NCBI GenBank assembly: GCA_964594635.1
Contig: CAZQMV010000003.1
Coordinates: 228,391 to 292,390 of the forward strand
DNA from: Berkiella sp964594635
GTDB lineage: Bacteria > Pseudomonadota > Gammaproteobacteria > Berkiellales > Berkiellaceae
Direction of reading: 5' to 3'
DNA: 64,000 nt
Positions 53,001 to 60,668 of this stretch are shown piece after piece. How positions within the stretch are numbered: position 1 is the first letter of the stretch; the number at the start of each line of letters is the position of its first letter. The notes under the pieces were generated by a model that saw nothing but the letters and a program-made list of their open reading frames with translations, was not told the DNA's origin and searched no databases. The translations under genes and the position numbers were made by a program.

Positions 53001-54117
53001 CCAACGCTTCTAACTGAGATTTGGTTGGATCAATACGCAAGGTGTCTGAAATGTATGGACCATGATCCAGATCATTTGTGTACAGTGTCGAGAATTCAGT
53101 AATGTTCGCTTTGATCAACGCTTCTAACACTTCTGGTGTGATTTCTGCGTTCGCAGCAGCAACAATTTCACCTGTTTCTTTATCAATGACATCTTTAGCA
53201 AGCGCTTTGCCATAGAGGTATTCGCGCGGTGTGCGTAATTGCTTTACACCACCTTCGTCCATCTGACGAATATGACGTGGGGTAATTCGGCGACCTTCTT
53301 CGACAATCACATTGCCTTTTTTGTCGCGAATATCAAACATGGCCGTTTCACCACGTAAACGAGCAGGGATCAAATTCAGAATGAATTCGCCCTTTTCGAT
53401 TTGATATTCATTCACTTCAAAAAATATTTCTAAAACTTCTTGTGTGCTATAGCCTAAACCACGTAACAAAATCGTGGCTGGAATTTTACGACGGCGGTCA
53501 ATTCTAACGAAAATCGCATCTTTAGGATCGAATTCGATATCTAACCATGAGCCACGGTAAGGAATAATGCGTGCTGAATACAGCAATTTACCCGAAGAAT
53601 GTGTTTTACCTTTGTCGTGATCAAAGAACACACCGGGTGAACGGTGTAATTGTGAAACAATAACGCGTTCTGTCCCATTGATAACAAAAGTACCATTTGG
53701 GGTCATGAGCGGAATTTCGCCCATGTAAACTTCTTGTTCTCTAATGTCTTTTACTTTCTTGGTATCACCAGAAGCTTCTTTATCAAATAACACTAAACGA
53801 ACAAGTACTCGCAATGGTGTTGCATAAGTTAATCCGCGTTGTTGGCATTCCTTGACATCAAAGGAAGGTGTTCCCAAACGATAACAAACAAACTCTAACT
53901 GAGCATTTCCAGAAAAACTGGTAATTGGAAATACGGAGTTAAACGCAGCTTGCAACCCGATATCTTTACGGTTTTCAATCGCAACGTCTTCTTGCAAGAA
54001 ATTACGCTTGTAAGAAATAAGCTGTATATCAAGGAGGGGAGGAATCTTCTCCGTAGTATTCAGGCGTTTGCCAAAATCAGCTCGCGGTCGCTTTTTCTCG
54101 GTATAGGATAATGCCAT
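50026..54117 (-). CDS. rpoB: RNA polymerase beta subunit
   Basis: 1363 residues. The rifampicin region ([31 protein letters not shown]) is wild type. The C-terminal [20 protein letters not shown] block is intact. It is separated from rplL by 90 bases that hold a strong hairpin. Confidence 0.98.
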   Translation of the reverse strand: [1363 protein letters not shown]

Positions 54118-54156
54118 TGGGAGTCCTCAGCTAATAATCACCTAAAAACGACGAAA

Positions 54157-54183
54157 ACTGGTGGGGGTATTACCCCCACCAGT
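54157..54183 (-). terminator. Attenuator-like hairpin between rplL and rpoB
   Basis: A 27-base palindrome: ACTGGTGGGGGTA and TACCCCCACCAGT around a single central base, so the actual loop must be about four bases. On the minus strand it is followed by TTTTCGTCGTTTTT. In E. coli an attenuator at this place lowers rpoBC relative to rplJL; the same role is inferred. Confidence 0.8.
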
Positions 54184-54207
54184 CAAAACAATAATCAAAA
54201 ACAAGTA

Positions 54208-54585
54208 TTACTTGATTTCAACCGTTGCGCCGGATTCTTCAAGTTCTTTCTTGAATTTGTCTGCATCGGCTTTAGAAACTGCTTCTTTAACCGGAGCAGG
54301 TGCGCTTTCAACTAATGCTTTAGCTTCTTTCAAGCCTAAGTTGGTAATTGCACGAACCGCTTTAATGACGTCAACTTTCTTTTCGCCAAAAGCTTTCAAG
54401 ATAACATCAAATTCGGTCTTTTCTTCAGCAGCAGCGCCAGCAGCGGCAGCAGGAGCTGCTACAGCGACAGCAGCTTGTGCTGAAACACCTAATTCGTCTT
54501 CCATTTTTTTAACAAGTTCAACAACTTCCATAATGGAAAGTTCAACGATAGAATCAAAAATCTTTTGAATTTTGCTGTCTGACAT
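54208..54585 (-). CDS. rplL: 50S ribosomal protein L7/L12
   Basis: 125 residues. The N-terminal dimer domain, the Ala-rich hinge (residues ~45-60) and the C-terminal factor-binding domain (KVDVIKAVRAITNLGLKEAK) are complete. The ATG at 54585 with GGGAG upstream is preferred over an earlier in-frame start at 54612. Confidence 0.97.
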   Translation of the reverse strand: MSDSKIQKIFDSIVELSIMEVVELVKKMEDELGVSAQAAVAVAAPAAAAGAAAEEKTEFDVILKAFGEKKVDVIKAVRAITNLGLKEAKALVESAPAPVKEAVSKADADKFKKELEESGATVEIK

Positions 54586-54634
54586 GGTTATTTCTCCCGG
54601 TATAATATTCAATCAAACGAATGTAACAATAAGG

Positions 54635-55162
54635 TTACTCGCCTGCTTTTTTGCGACGATAATCTTCCAAAGCTCGGACCAAACCACTGTGTGGTTCTGC
54701 AATCGTACGTACCAATTTCGTAGCGGGTGCAAGTAAAGTCGCTGCCAACTGGCTAAGCGCTTCTAAACGGCTAGGCAATGAAGCCACCGCGTCTAACTTG
54801 CTCGCATCGTAATATTGTCCTGCAACCGATAAAGCTTTTACTTTGAACAGTTCATTGCCCTTAGCAAACTCTTTAAACAATTTAGCAGCAGCACCTGGTT
54901 CGTTTTTTGCAAACCCAAATACAAGCGGACCTACCAAAGCATCACTCATGCACTCAAAATCCGTGCCTTCCAACGCTTTACGCGCTAAGGTGTTTCGAAT
55001 CACCCGCAAGTAAACGCCGTTTTTGCGCGCATTTGATCGCAGGGTGGTCATCGCTGGCACACTTAGGCCACGATATTCCGCCACAACGAGTGAAATTGCA
55101 TTGCTAGCTACGTTCGAGACTTCGGCGACAATCGCTTTTTTATTTTCAAGATTGAGCGCCAC
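54635..55162 (-). CDS. rplJ: 50S ribosomal protein L10
   Basis: 175 residues. VAEYRGLSVPAMTTLRSNAR and RVIRNTLARKAL are typical; the C-terminal helix binds L12 dimers. GTG start with AAGGAGAG upstream. It follows a ~300-base untranslated leader. Confidence 0.97.
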   Translation of the reverse strand: MALNLENKKAIVAEVSNVASNAISLVVAEYRGLSVPAMTTLRSNARKNGVYLRVIRNTLARKALEGTDFECMSDALVGPLVFGFAKNEPGAAAKLFKEFAKGNELFKVKALSVAGQYYDASKLDAVASLPSRLEALSQLAATLLAPATKLVRTIAEPHSGLVRALEDYRRKKAGE

Positions 55163-55460
55163 TTTGTCTCTCCTTTTAAGGTTATTAACTGCGGTTACAT
55201 TACTGCTCCCGCCTACGCAGATTAACTCTTATAGAAAGAGTTGATTAAGTTTTTTAGGCACCTGCGGTCTTCGACGTTCACTGTAACTGCACTCGCACCC
55301 TAAAAGGCGGGGGAGAAACTGCTACAGTCGCCCTCTTCCCAGTTAGCTTTTATGCTTTGTTGTCTTCGTCTTCTCACAACAGTCATGTACTGATTGTACA
55401 CTCCTATTGTTCACAGACTTGACGCCTAGCCTAAAACCCAACTGGTTTGAGGGTAATTCT
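55163..55460 (-). promoter_or_regulatory. rplJL leader with probable L10-binding structure
   Basis: About 300 bases without a gene between rplA and rplJ. On the minus strand nested pairings are visible near the rplJ start: GCCTA...TAGGC enclosing AACTC...GAGTT. In E. coli this leader contains the rplJ promoter and the L10(L12) autogenous binding site; position and folding agree, but the exact binding motif was not verified. Confidence 0.5.
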
Positions 55461-56168
55461 TTAAATACTTAATGATCCTTGATCAACAACTAGGCCTGGG
55501 CCCATTGTTGTTGTCACGGTGATCTTTCTCATGTAAACGCCTTTAGAAGTACTGGGTTTTGCTCTACGCAAATCCATCACTAACTTCTCAAGGTTTTCAC
55601 GAAGTGCTTTCACTTCAAAATTCACTTTACCGATAGTGCAATGGATAATACCGCCTTTGTCACTACGAAAAGATATCTGACCTGCTTTCGCATTCTTAAC
55701 AGCTTTTGCAACGTCAGTCGTCACTGTACCTACTTTAGGGTTAGGCATTAAACCACGCGGGCCTAATACGCGACCTAATTGACCCACTAAACGCATTGCG
55801 TCAGGGGTTGCAATGAGAACATCGAATTCCCATTTACCGGTATCAGCCATCTTTTTAATTTGTTCTGCCAAATCTTCAAAACCAACGAATTCAGCGCCAG
55901 CATCTTTAGCAGCTTGTGCATTTGCACCTTGTGCAAATACCGCTACGCGCATATCTCGACCGGTACCGTTTGGTAACAAAGTCGCGCCACGAACCACTTG
56001 ATCAGATTTCTTAGGATCAACACCCAATTGAATCGCAACATCAACGCTTTCAACAAACTTCACACTGGAAAGCTGCTTGACGAGCGAAAGTGCTTCATCT
56101 AAAGCATAAGGTTTATTGGCAGTCACTTTTTCAGCAATCGCTGACATTCTTTTTGCAATTTTTGCCAT
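55461..56168 (-). CDS. rplA: 50S ribosomal protein L1
   Basis: 235 residues. GRVLGPRGLMPNPKVGTVT is the L1 signature, and the two-domain fold is complete. L1 forms the mobile stalk at the E site and often represses its own operon. Five bases after rplK. Confidence 0.98.
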   Translation of the reverse strand: MAKIAKRMSAIAEKVTANKPYALDEALSLVKQLSSVKFVESVDVAIQLGVDPKKSDQVVRGATLLPNGTGRDMRVAVFAQGANAQAAKDAGAEFVGFEDLAEQIKKMADTGKWEFDVLIATPDAMRLVGQLGRVLGPRGLMPNPKVGTVTTDVAKAVKNAKAGQISFRSDKGGIIHCTIGKVNFEVKALRENLEKLVMDLRRAKPSTSKGVYMRKITVTTTMGPGLVVDQGSLSI

Positions 56169-56173
56169 GACAA

Positions 56174-56605
56174 TTACCCTTCTACCTCAATACCCATGCT
56201 GCGTGCTGTGCCTGCGATTGTGCGAATGGCTGCTTCCATATCTGCCGCTGTTAAGTCAGGCATTTTGGTGGTCGCAATTTCCATTAACTGAGCGCGTTTA
56301 ACTTTGCCCACTTTTTCAGTGTTAGGCTTGCCGCTGCCGCTCTTCACGCCCGCTGCTTTCAATACTAAATATGAAGCAGGTGGTGTTTTGATAATGAAGG
56401 TAAAGCTTCTGTCACTGTACACGGTAATAATTACCGGTAATGGCAGACCTTTTTCATAAGCGGTGGAAGTTTGCGCATTGAATGCTTTACAAAATTCCAT
56501 AATATTTACGCCGTGCTGACCCAATGCTGGACCAACTGGGGGGCTAGGATTTGCTTCCCCGGCTTTTACTTGCAGCTTAATATAAGCTGTAATTTTCTTA
56601 GCCAT
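56174..56605 (-). CDS. rplK: 50S ribosomal protein L11
   Basis: 143 residues. YIKLQVKAGEANPSPPVGPA and the RNA-binding C-terminal domain (SGSGKPNTEKVGKV) are typical. Located at the GTPase centre. A 78-base gap follows nusG. Confidence 0.98.
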   Translation of the reverse strand: MAKKITAYIKLQVKAGEANPSPPVGPALGQHGVNIMEFCKAFNAQTSTAYEKGLPLPVIITVYSDRSFTFIIKTPPASYLVLKAAGVKSGSGKPNTEKVGKVKRAQLMEIATTKMPDLTAADMEAAIRTIAGTARSMGIEVEG

Positions 56606-56683
56606 TATCTTCTACCTTATGTGGGTTCATGCGCTTTTGCTCTTACGAGTAGTCAGCTCCCCATTTGTTTACACAACTACTGG

Positions 56684-57238
56684 TTAAGTTTTTTCAACTT
56701 GACCAAATTCTAATTCGACCGGTGTAGAACGGCCGAAAATCAGAACCGCAACTCTTAAGCGGCTCTTTTCATAATTCACTTCTTCTACTGCGCCGTTAAA
56801 GTCAGCAAATGGCCCACTGGTAACACGAACCACTTCGCCAGGTTCGAACAGTGTTTTTGGTTTTGGCTTTTCAGCGCCTTCTTTAACACGCTCAATAATG
56901 GCATTCGCTTCTTTATCGGAAATAGGAGCAGGCCTATCACTGGTGCCACCAATGAAGCCTAAAACACGGGGGGTGCGTCGCACCAAATGCCACGTGGTAT
57001 CATCTAATTCCATCTGTACTAATACATAACCGGGGAAAAACTTGCGTTCGCTTTTACGTTTTTGCCCACCGCGAATTTCAACCACTTCTTCGGTTGGAAC
57101 GAGGATTTCGCCAAATTGCTTTTCAAGACTATTCAGGCGAATGGTTTCTCGTAAATTTTTTACGACTTGATTTTCATAACCCACTAACGCTTGTACGACG
57201 TACCAACGCAATATGTGTTCGGTTTGGTCGGTTTCCAT
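56684..57238 (-). CDS. nusG: Transcription elongation/antitermination factor NusG
   Basis: 184 residues. The NGN domain (RWYVVQALVGYENQVVKNL, FPGYVLVQMELDD) and the C-terminal KOW domain (FEPGEVVRVTSGPFADFNG) are complete. NusG couples RNA polymerase to Rho and ribosomes. Two bases after secE. Confidence 0.98.
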   Translation of the reverse strand: METDQTEHILRWYVVQALVGYENQVVKNLRETIRLNSLEKQFGEILVPTEEVVEIRGGQKRKSERKFFPGYVLVQMELDDTTWHLVRRTPRVLGFIGGTSDRPAPISDKEANAIIERVKEGAEKPKPKTLFEPGEVVRVTSGPFADFNGAVEEVNYEKSRLRVAVLIFGRSTPVELEFGQVEKT

Positions 57239-57240
57239 CT

Positions 57241-57624
57241 TTAAGACGCTCCGTAACCGGTCAGCCAGGCTATTGCTCTGAGAAGGACAACGTCAACTCC
57301 CCAAAGAATTAGCGAAATAATTGCCACAACGCTAAGCACCATCACAGTAGTCTGCATGGTTTCTTGACGACTAGGCCAAACAACTTTTCGTAGTTCATTG
57401 CGCGCGTCCAGCGAAAAACGCCATAAGCGTTTACCTTTATCTGTCTGAAGCGCAATCACTATAGCAAGCGCAGCAGCAAGGCTTAAGCCTGCCACCCGCA
57501 CCGTTAAAGATTGGTCAGCAAAGTGATAATTGCCAAAGATCCCTAACGCGATGAGCGTTAAAGCGATGGCCCACTTGAAGGAGTTCATCATACCACCTAG
57601 CGATGCTGCTGATTGTTGGTTCAT
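57241..57624 (-). CDS. secE: Preprotein translocase subunit SecE
   Basis: 127 residues with three membrane helices, the long gammaproteobacterial form; the conserved ARNELRKVVWPSRQETMQT block precedes the last helix. The frame is open up into the tRNA-Trp gene, so the ATG at 57624, beyond the tRNA, is taken as the start. Confidence 0.95.
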   Translation of the reverse strand: MNQQSAASLGGMMNSFKWAIALTLIALGIFGNYHFADQSLTVRVAGLSLAAALAIVIALQTDKGKRLWRFSLDARNELRKVVWPSRQETMQTTVMVLSVVAIISLILWGVDVVLLRAIAWLTGYGAS

Positions 57625-57648
57625 TAATGGTACTCTACTGCCCTTTAC

Positions 57649-57724
57649 TGGCAGGCCAGGAGGGAATCGAACCCCCAACCTGCGGTTTTGGAGACCGCCG
57701 CTCTGCCAATTGAGCTACTGGCCT
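57649..57724 (-). tRNA. tRNA-Trp (anticodon CCA)
   Basis: 76 bases with encoded CCA. The acceptor pair AGGCCAG/CTGGCCT, anticodon arm GCGGTCTCCAAAACCGC and T arm GGGTTCGATTCCC are all paired. It lies between tuf and secE. Confidence 0.96.
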
Positions 57725-57730
57725 ATAAAG

Positions 57731-57766
57731 AAAGAACAACTCGCGCAAATGCATGAGTTGTTCTTT
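57731..57766 (-). terminator. tuf terminator
   Basis: On the minus strand AAAGAACAACTC, a 12-base loop and GAGTTGTTCTTT (perfect 12-bp stem) followed by CTTT. It ends tuf before tRNA-Trp, so the secE-nusG unit may have its own promoter. Confidence 0.75.
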
Positions 57767-57784
57767 AAAAACTACTGGTATTTA

Positions 57785-58969
57785 TCACTCAAGAATCTTG
57801 GAGACAACACCAGCACCAACGGTACGACCACCTTCACGAATTGCAAACTTCAAGCCTTCTTCCATTGCAATTGGGTTAATCAAGGTGCCGATAATCTTTG
57901 TATTGTCGCCTGGCATAACCATCTCAACACCTTCTGGTAAGTCGATGGAGCCGGTAACGTCAGTGGTTCTGAAGTAGAACTGTGGTTTGTAACCCGTAAT
58001 AAATGGGGTATGACGACCACCTTCTTCTTTAGACAATACGTAAATTTCCGCTTCGAATTTTTTGTGTGGGGTAATGGAGCCAGGAGCCGCCAATACTTGA
58101 CCACGTTCAACATCTTCACGCTTAGTACCACGTAAGAGTACACCTACGTTTTCACCCGCACGGCCTTCTTTCAAAAGCTTACGGAACATTTCAACGCCGG
58201 TAACGGTTGTTTTGACGGTATCTTTAATACCAACAATTTCAACTTCTTTACCCACTTCGATAATACCGCGCTCAATACGACCGGTCACAACCGTACCACG
58301 ACCTGAAATGGAGAACACGTCTTCCACTGGTAGCAAGAAAGGCTTGTCAATAACACGGGTTGGAACAACGAAATATTCATCCATTGCTGCCACGAGCTTC
58401 AAAATGGCAGGTTCGCCAATTTCGCTGTCGTCGCCTTCCAATGCTTTCAAGGCAGAACCTTTAACGAAAGGAACTTCATCACCTGGGAAGCCATAGCTGC
58501 TCAACAGGTCTCTTACTTCCATTTCTACCAATTCAATTAATTCTTCGTCATCTACCATGTCTGCTTTGTTCAAGAAGACAATGATTGCAGGAACACCCAC
58601 CTGACCTGCAAGCAAGATGTGCTCACGAGTTTGTGGCATAGGACCGTCTGCAGCAGATACAACTAAAATCGCACCGTCCATCTGAGCAGCACCGGTGATC
58701 ATGTTTTTCACATAATCCGCGTGGCCTGGGCAGTCTACGTGTGCGTAGTGACGATTTGCTGATTCGTATTCTACGTGTGAGGTTGAGATGGTAATACCAC
58801 GCTCACGCTCTTCAGGGGCTTTGTCAATGTTCGCATAGTCAATGAACTCTGCACCACCTGTCTTTGAAAGTACTTTAGTGATTGCCGCTGTCAATGAAGT
58901 TTTACCATGGTCGACGTGACCGATGGTTCCGACATTCATGTGCGGCTTGTTACGTTGAAACTCAGCCAT
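57785..58969 (-). CDS. tuf: Elongation factor Tu
   Basis: 394 residues. GHVDHGKTSLT, DCPGHADYV, NKAD and the C-terminal REGGRTVGAGVVSKI are all present. It delivers aminoacyl-tRNA to the ribosome. This is the only tuf copy in the window; it lies in the tufB position after tRNA-Thr. Confidence 0.98.
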   Translation of the reverse strand: MAEFQRNKPHMNVGTIGHVDHGKTSLTAAITKVLSKTGGAEFIDYANIDKAPEERERGITISTSHVEYESANRHYAHVDCPGHADYVKNMITGAAQMDGAILVVSAADGPMPQTREHILLAGQVGVPAIIVFLNKADMVDDEELIELVEMEVRDLLSSYGFPGDEVPFVKGSALKALEGDDSEIGEPAILKLVAAMDEYFVVPTRVIDKPFLLPVEDVFSISGRGTVVTGRIERGIIEVGKEVEIVGIKDTVKTTVTGVEMFRKLLKEGRAGENVGVLLRGTKREDVERGQVLAAPGSITPHKKFEAEIYVLSKEEGGRHTPFITGYKPQFYFRTTDVTGSIDLPEGVEMVMPGDNTKIIGTLINPIAMEEGLKFAIREGGRTVGAGVVSKILE

Positions 58970-59046
58970 TTTGGTTAGCCCCCTGAAAATTACGCTTAAA
59001 AATCAAATCAGCGATATAGTAAAAAATTCCGATATTCTTTTGGTCT

Positions 59047-59121
<75 letters not shown>

Positions 59122-59143
59122 TTAGTCGCCAACCGCCAGCTCT

Positions 59144-59217
<74 letters not shown>

Positions 59218-59257
59218 GTTATTCCGCTTCCGCAGGACTTCAGCGTTTGGCTCTTTC

Positions 59258-59342
<85 letters not shown>

Positions 59343-59460
59343 CAAAATACGAACGACGTATTTTCCTTAAGCGTCAAGTCCTTGTCAACATAAAAACAAG
59401 GTAGCAGACCTTTGCCTGCCCTCTTAATGCATAATTCTCTATAAATCGAACCTAACTCTT

Positions 59461-59536
59461 TGGTGCTGGCGACAGGAATCGAACCCGTGGCCTGCTGATT
59501 ACAAATCAGCTGCTCTACCAACTGAGCTACGCCAGC
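59461..59536 (-). tRNA. tRNA-Thr (anticodon TGT)
   Basis: 76 bases with encoded CCA. Acceptor GCTGGCG/CGCCAGC; anticodon arm GCTGATTTGTAATCAGC. First tRNA of the cluster, as thrU. Confidence 0.95.
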
Positions 59537-59616
59537 TAACGAACTATCAACAAATATTACCCCAATAGGGAGTTAGCCCCGCCATTCTACTGAGGTACTC
59601 CTCATGACGCAATTAT

Positions 59617-60603
59617 TTATGCATCATTTGGCTTAACACTGACTTCGCCATAACGAACAGCCTTCAATGTTTCACCAATTTTGACGCACAACTCACCTCT
59701 TTCATTCACACCTTTTGCAATACCCGTTTGCTGACTCTGCGCTGCGGTGAGGAGCACCGACTTATTCACAAGTAAATCGTGCTCTGCCCATTCTGCCGCA
59801 AAATCACTAAATCCTTTTGCTTGAAAACGAGCAAAATAGGAAACAAGGTTATTTAATATTTTGGCAATGATCTGGTTGCGAGAAGGAACAAACCCTAAAA
59901 CACGCTTAAGATCTGTCCAATCGTTCGTTAACACCGGATCTTCTTGCATTGCTAAATTTAAACCAATGCCCAACACCACATCCGTTGTATTCGCTTGGGT
60001 TGAATTACTTTGACTTTCGACCAAAATACCGCATAACTTCGCATTATGATGCCAAATATCATTGGGCCATTTGATACCCACCTCAGAAGGTAAAGGGCCA
60101 ATTTCTTTTAACACTGCTAATATGGCCAAACCAATCACGAGGCTAAGACCGGAAAGTTCATGTAATCGATTTGGAAATCGCCAATACAATGACAAATAAA
60201 TATTAGCCCCAAAGGGTGAGCGCCAAACTTTCCCCATACGCCCTTTTCCTTGAGTTTGCGCCTCAGCCACACAGACCGAGCCATGGGGTATACCATGCGC
60301 AAGTCGCGATAACAGGTAGTCATTCGTAGAAGCAATCACGTTGACCACATCGAGTCGAGAGATGGTTTGTTTTGTAAGCGGGTTGAGCAACGATAAAATA
60401 GCCGTTTGATTCAGCAGTTCACAAGGAGAAAACCAACGATAACCACGCCCAGGAACGGCTTGGATCGTCACACCTAACTGACGCAAAAAATGGATCCCCT
60501 TCCAAATACTCGAACGGCTGATCTTAAGGCTTTGTGCCAGAAAAGTCCCAGAATGAAATTTGCCATCGCTTAATAAGCGCAATACATCGTAAGCCACTTG
60601 CAT
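59617..60603 (-). CDS. birA: Biotin-protein ligase / biotin operon repressor
   Basis: 328 residues. The N-terminal wHTH (FHSGTFLAQSLKISRSSIWK), the biotin-binding segment GKGRMGKVWRSPFGANIYLS, and KWPNDIW are typical. It attaches biotin to the acetyl-CoA carboxylase carrier protein, and the HTH suggests repressor activity. The ATG at 60603 is chosen; a TTG five codons upstream is also open. A 35-base palindrome lies just upstream. The birA-tRNA-tuf order is the E. coli order without coaA. Confidence 0.95.
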   Translation of the reverse strand: MQVAYDVLRLLSDGKFHSGTFLAQSLKISRSSIWKGIHFLRQLGVTIQAVPGRGYRWFSPCELLNQTAILSLLNPLTKQTISRLDVVNVIASTNDYLLSRLAHGIPHGSVCVAEAQTQGKGRMGKVWRSPFGANIYLSLYWRFPNRLHELSGLSLVIGLAILAVLKEIGPLPSEVGIKWPNDIWHHNAKLCGILVESQSNSTQANTTDVVLGIGLNLAMQEDPVLTNDWTDLKRVLGFVPSRNQIIAKILNNLVSYFARFQAKGFSDFAAEWAEHDLLVNKSVLLTAAQSQQTGIAKGVNERGELCVKIGETLKAVRYGEVSVKPNDA

Positions 60604-60624
60604 GGTTTGTTTAGTCAATTAAAT

Positions 60625-60659
60625 GGTATATGGACGTGATAATATCACATCCATATACC
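60625..60659. promoter_or_regulatory. 35-base palindrome upstream of birA
   Basis: GGTATATGGA, c, GTGAT, AAT, ATCAC, a, TCCATATACC: 15 of 16 pairs per arm match. It lies 22 bases before the birA ATG and 10 bases after the stop of the coiled-coil gene. There is no T run on either side, so an operator is as likely as a terminator. Confidence 0.55.
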
Positions 60660-60668
60660 CGCTTTCAC

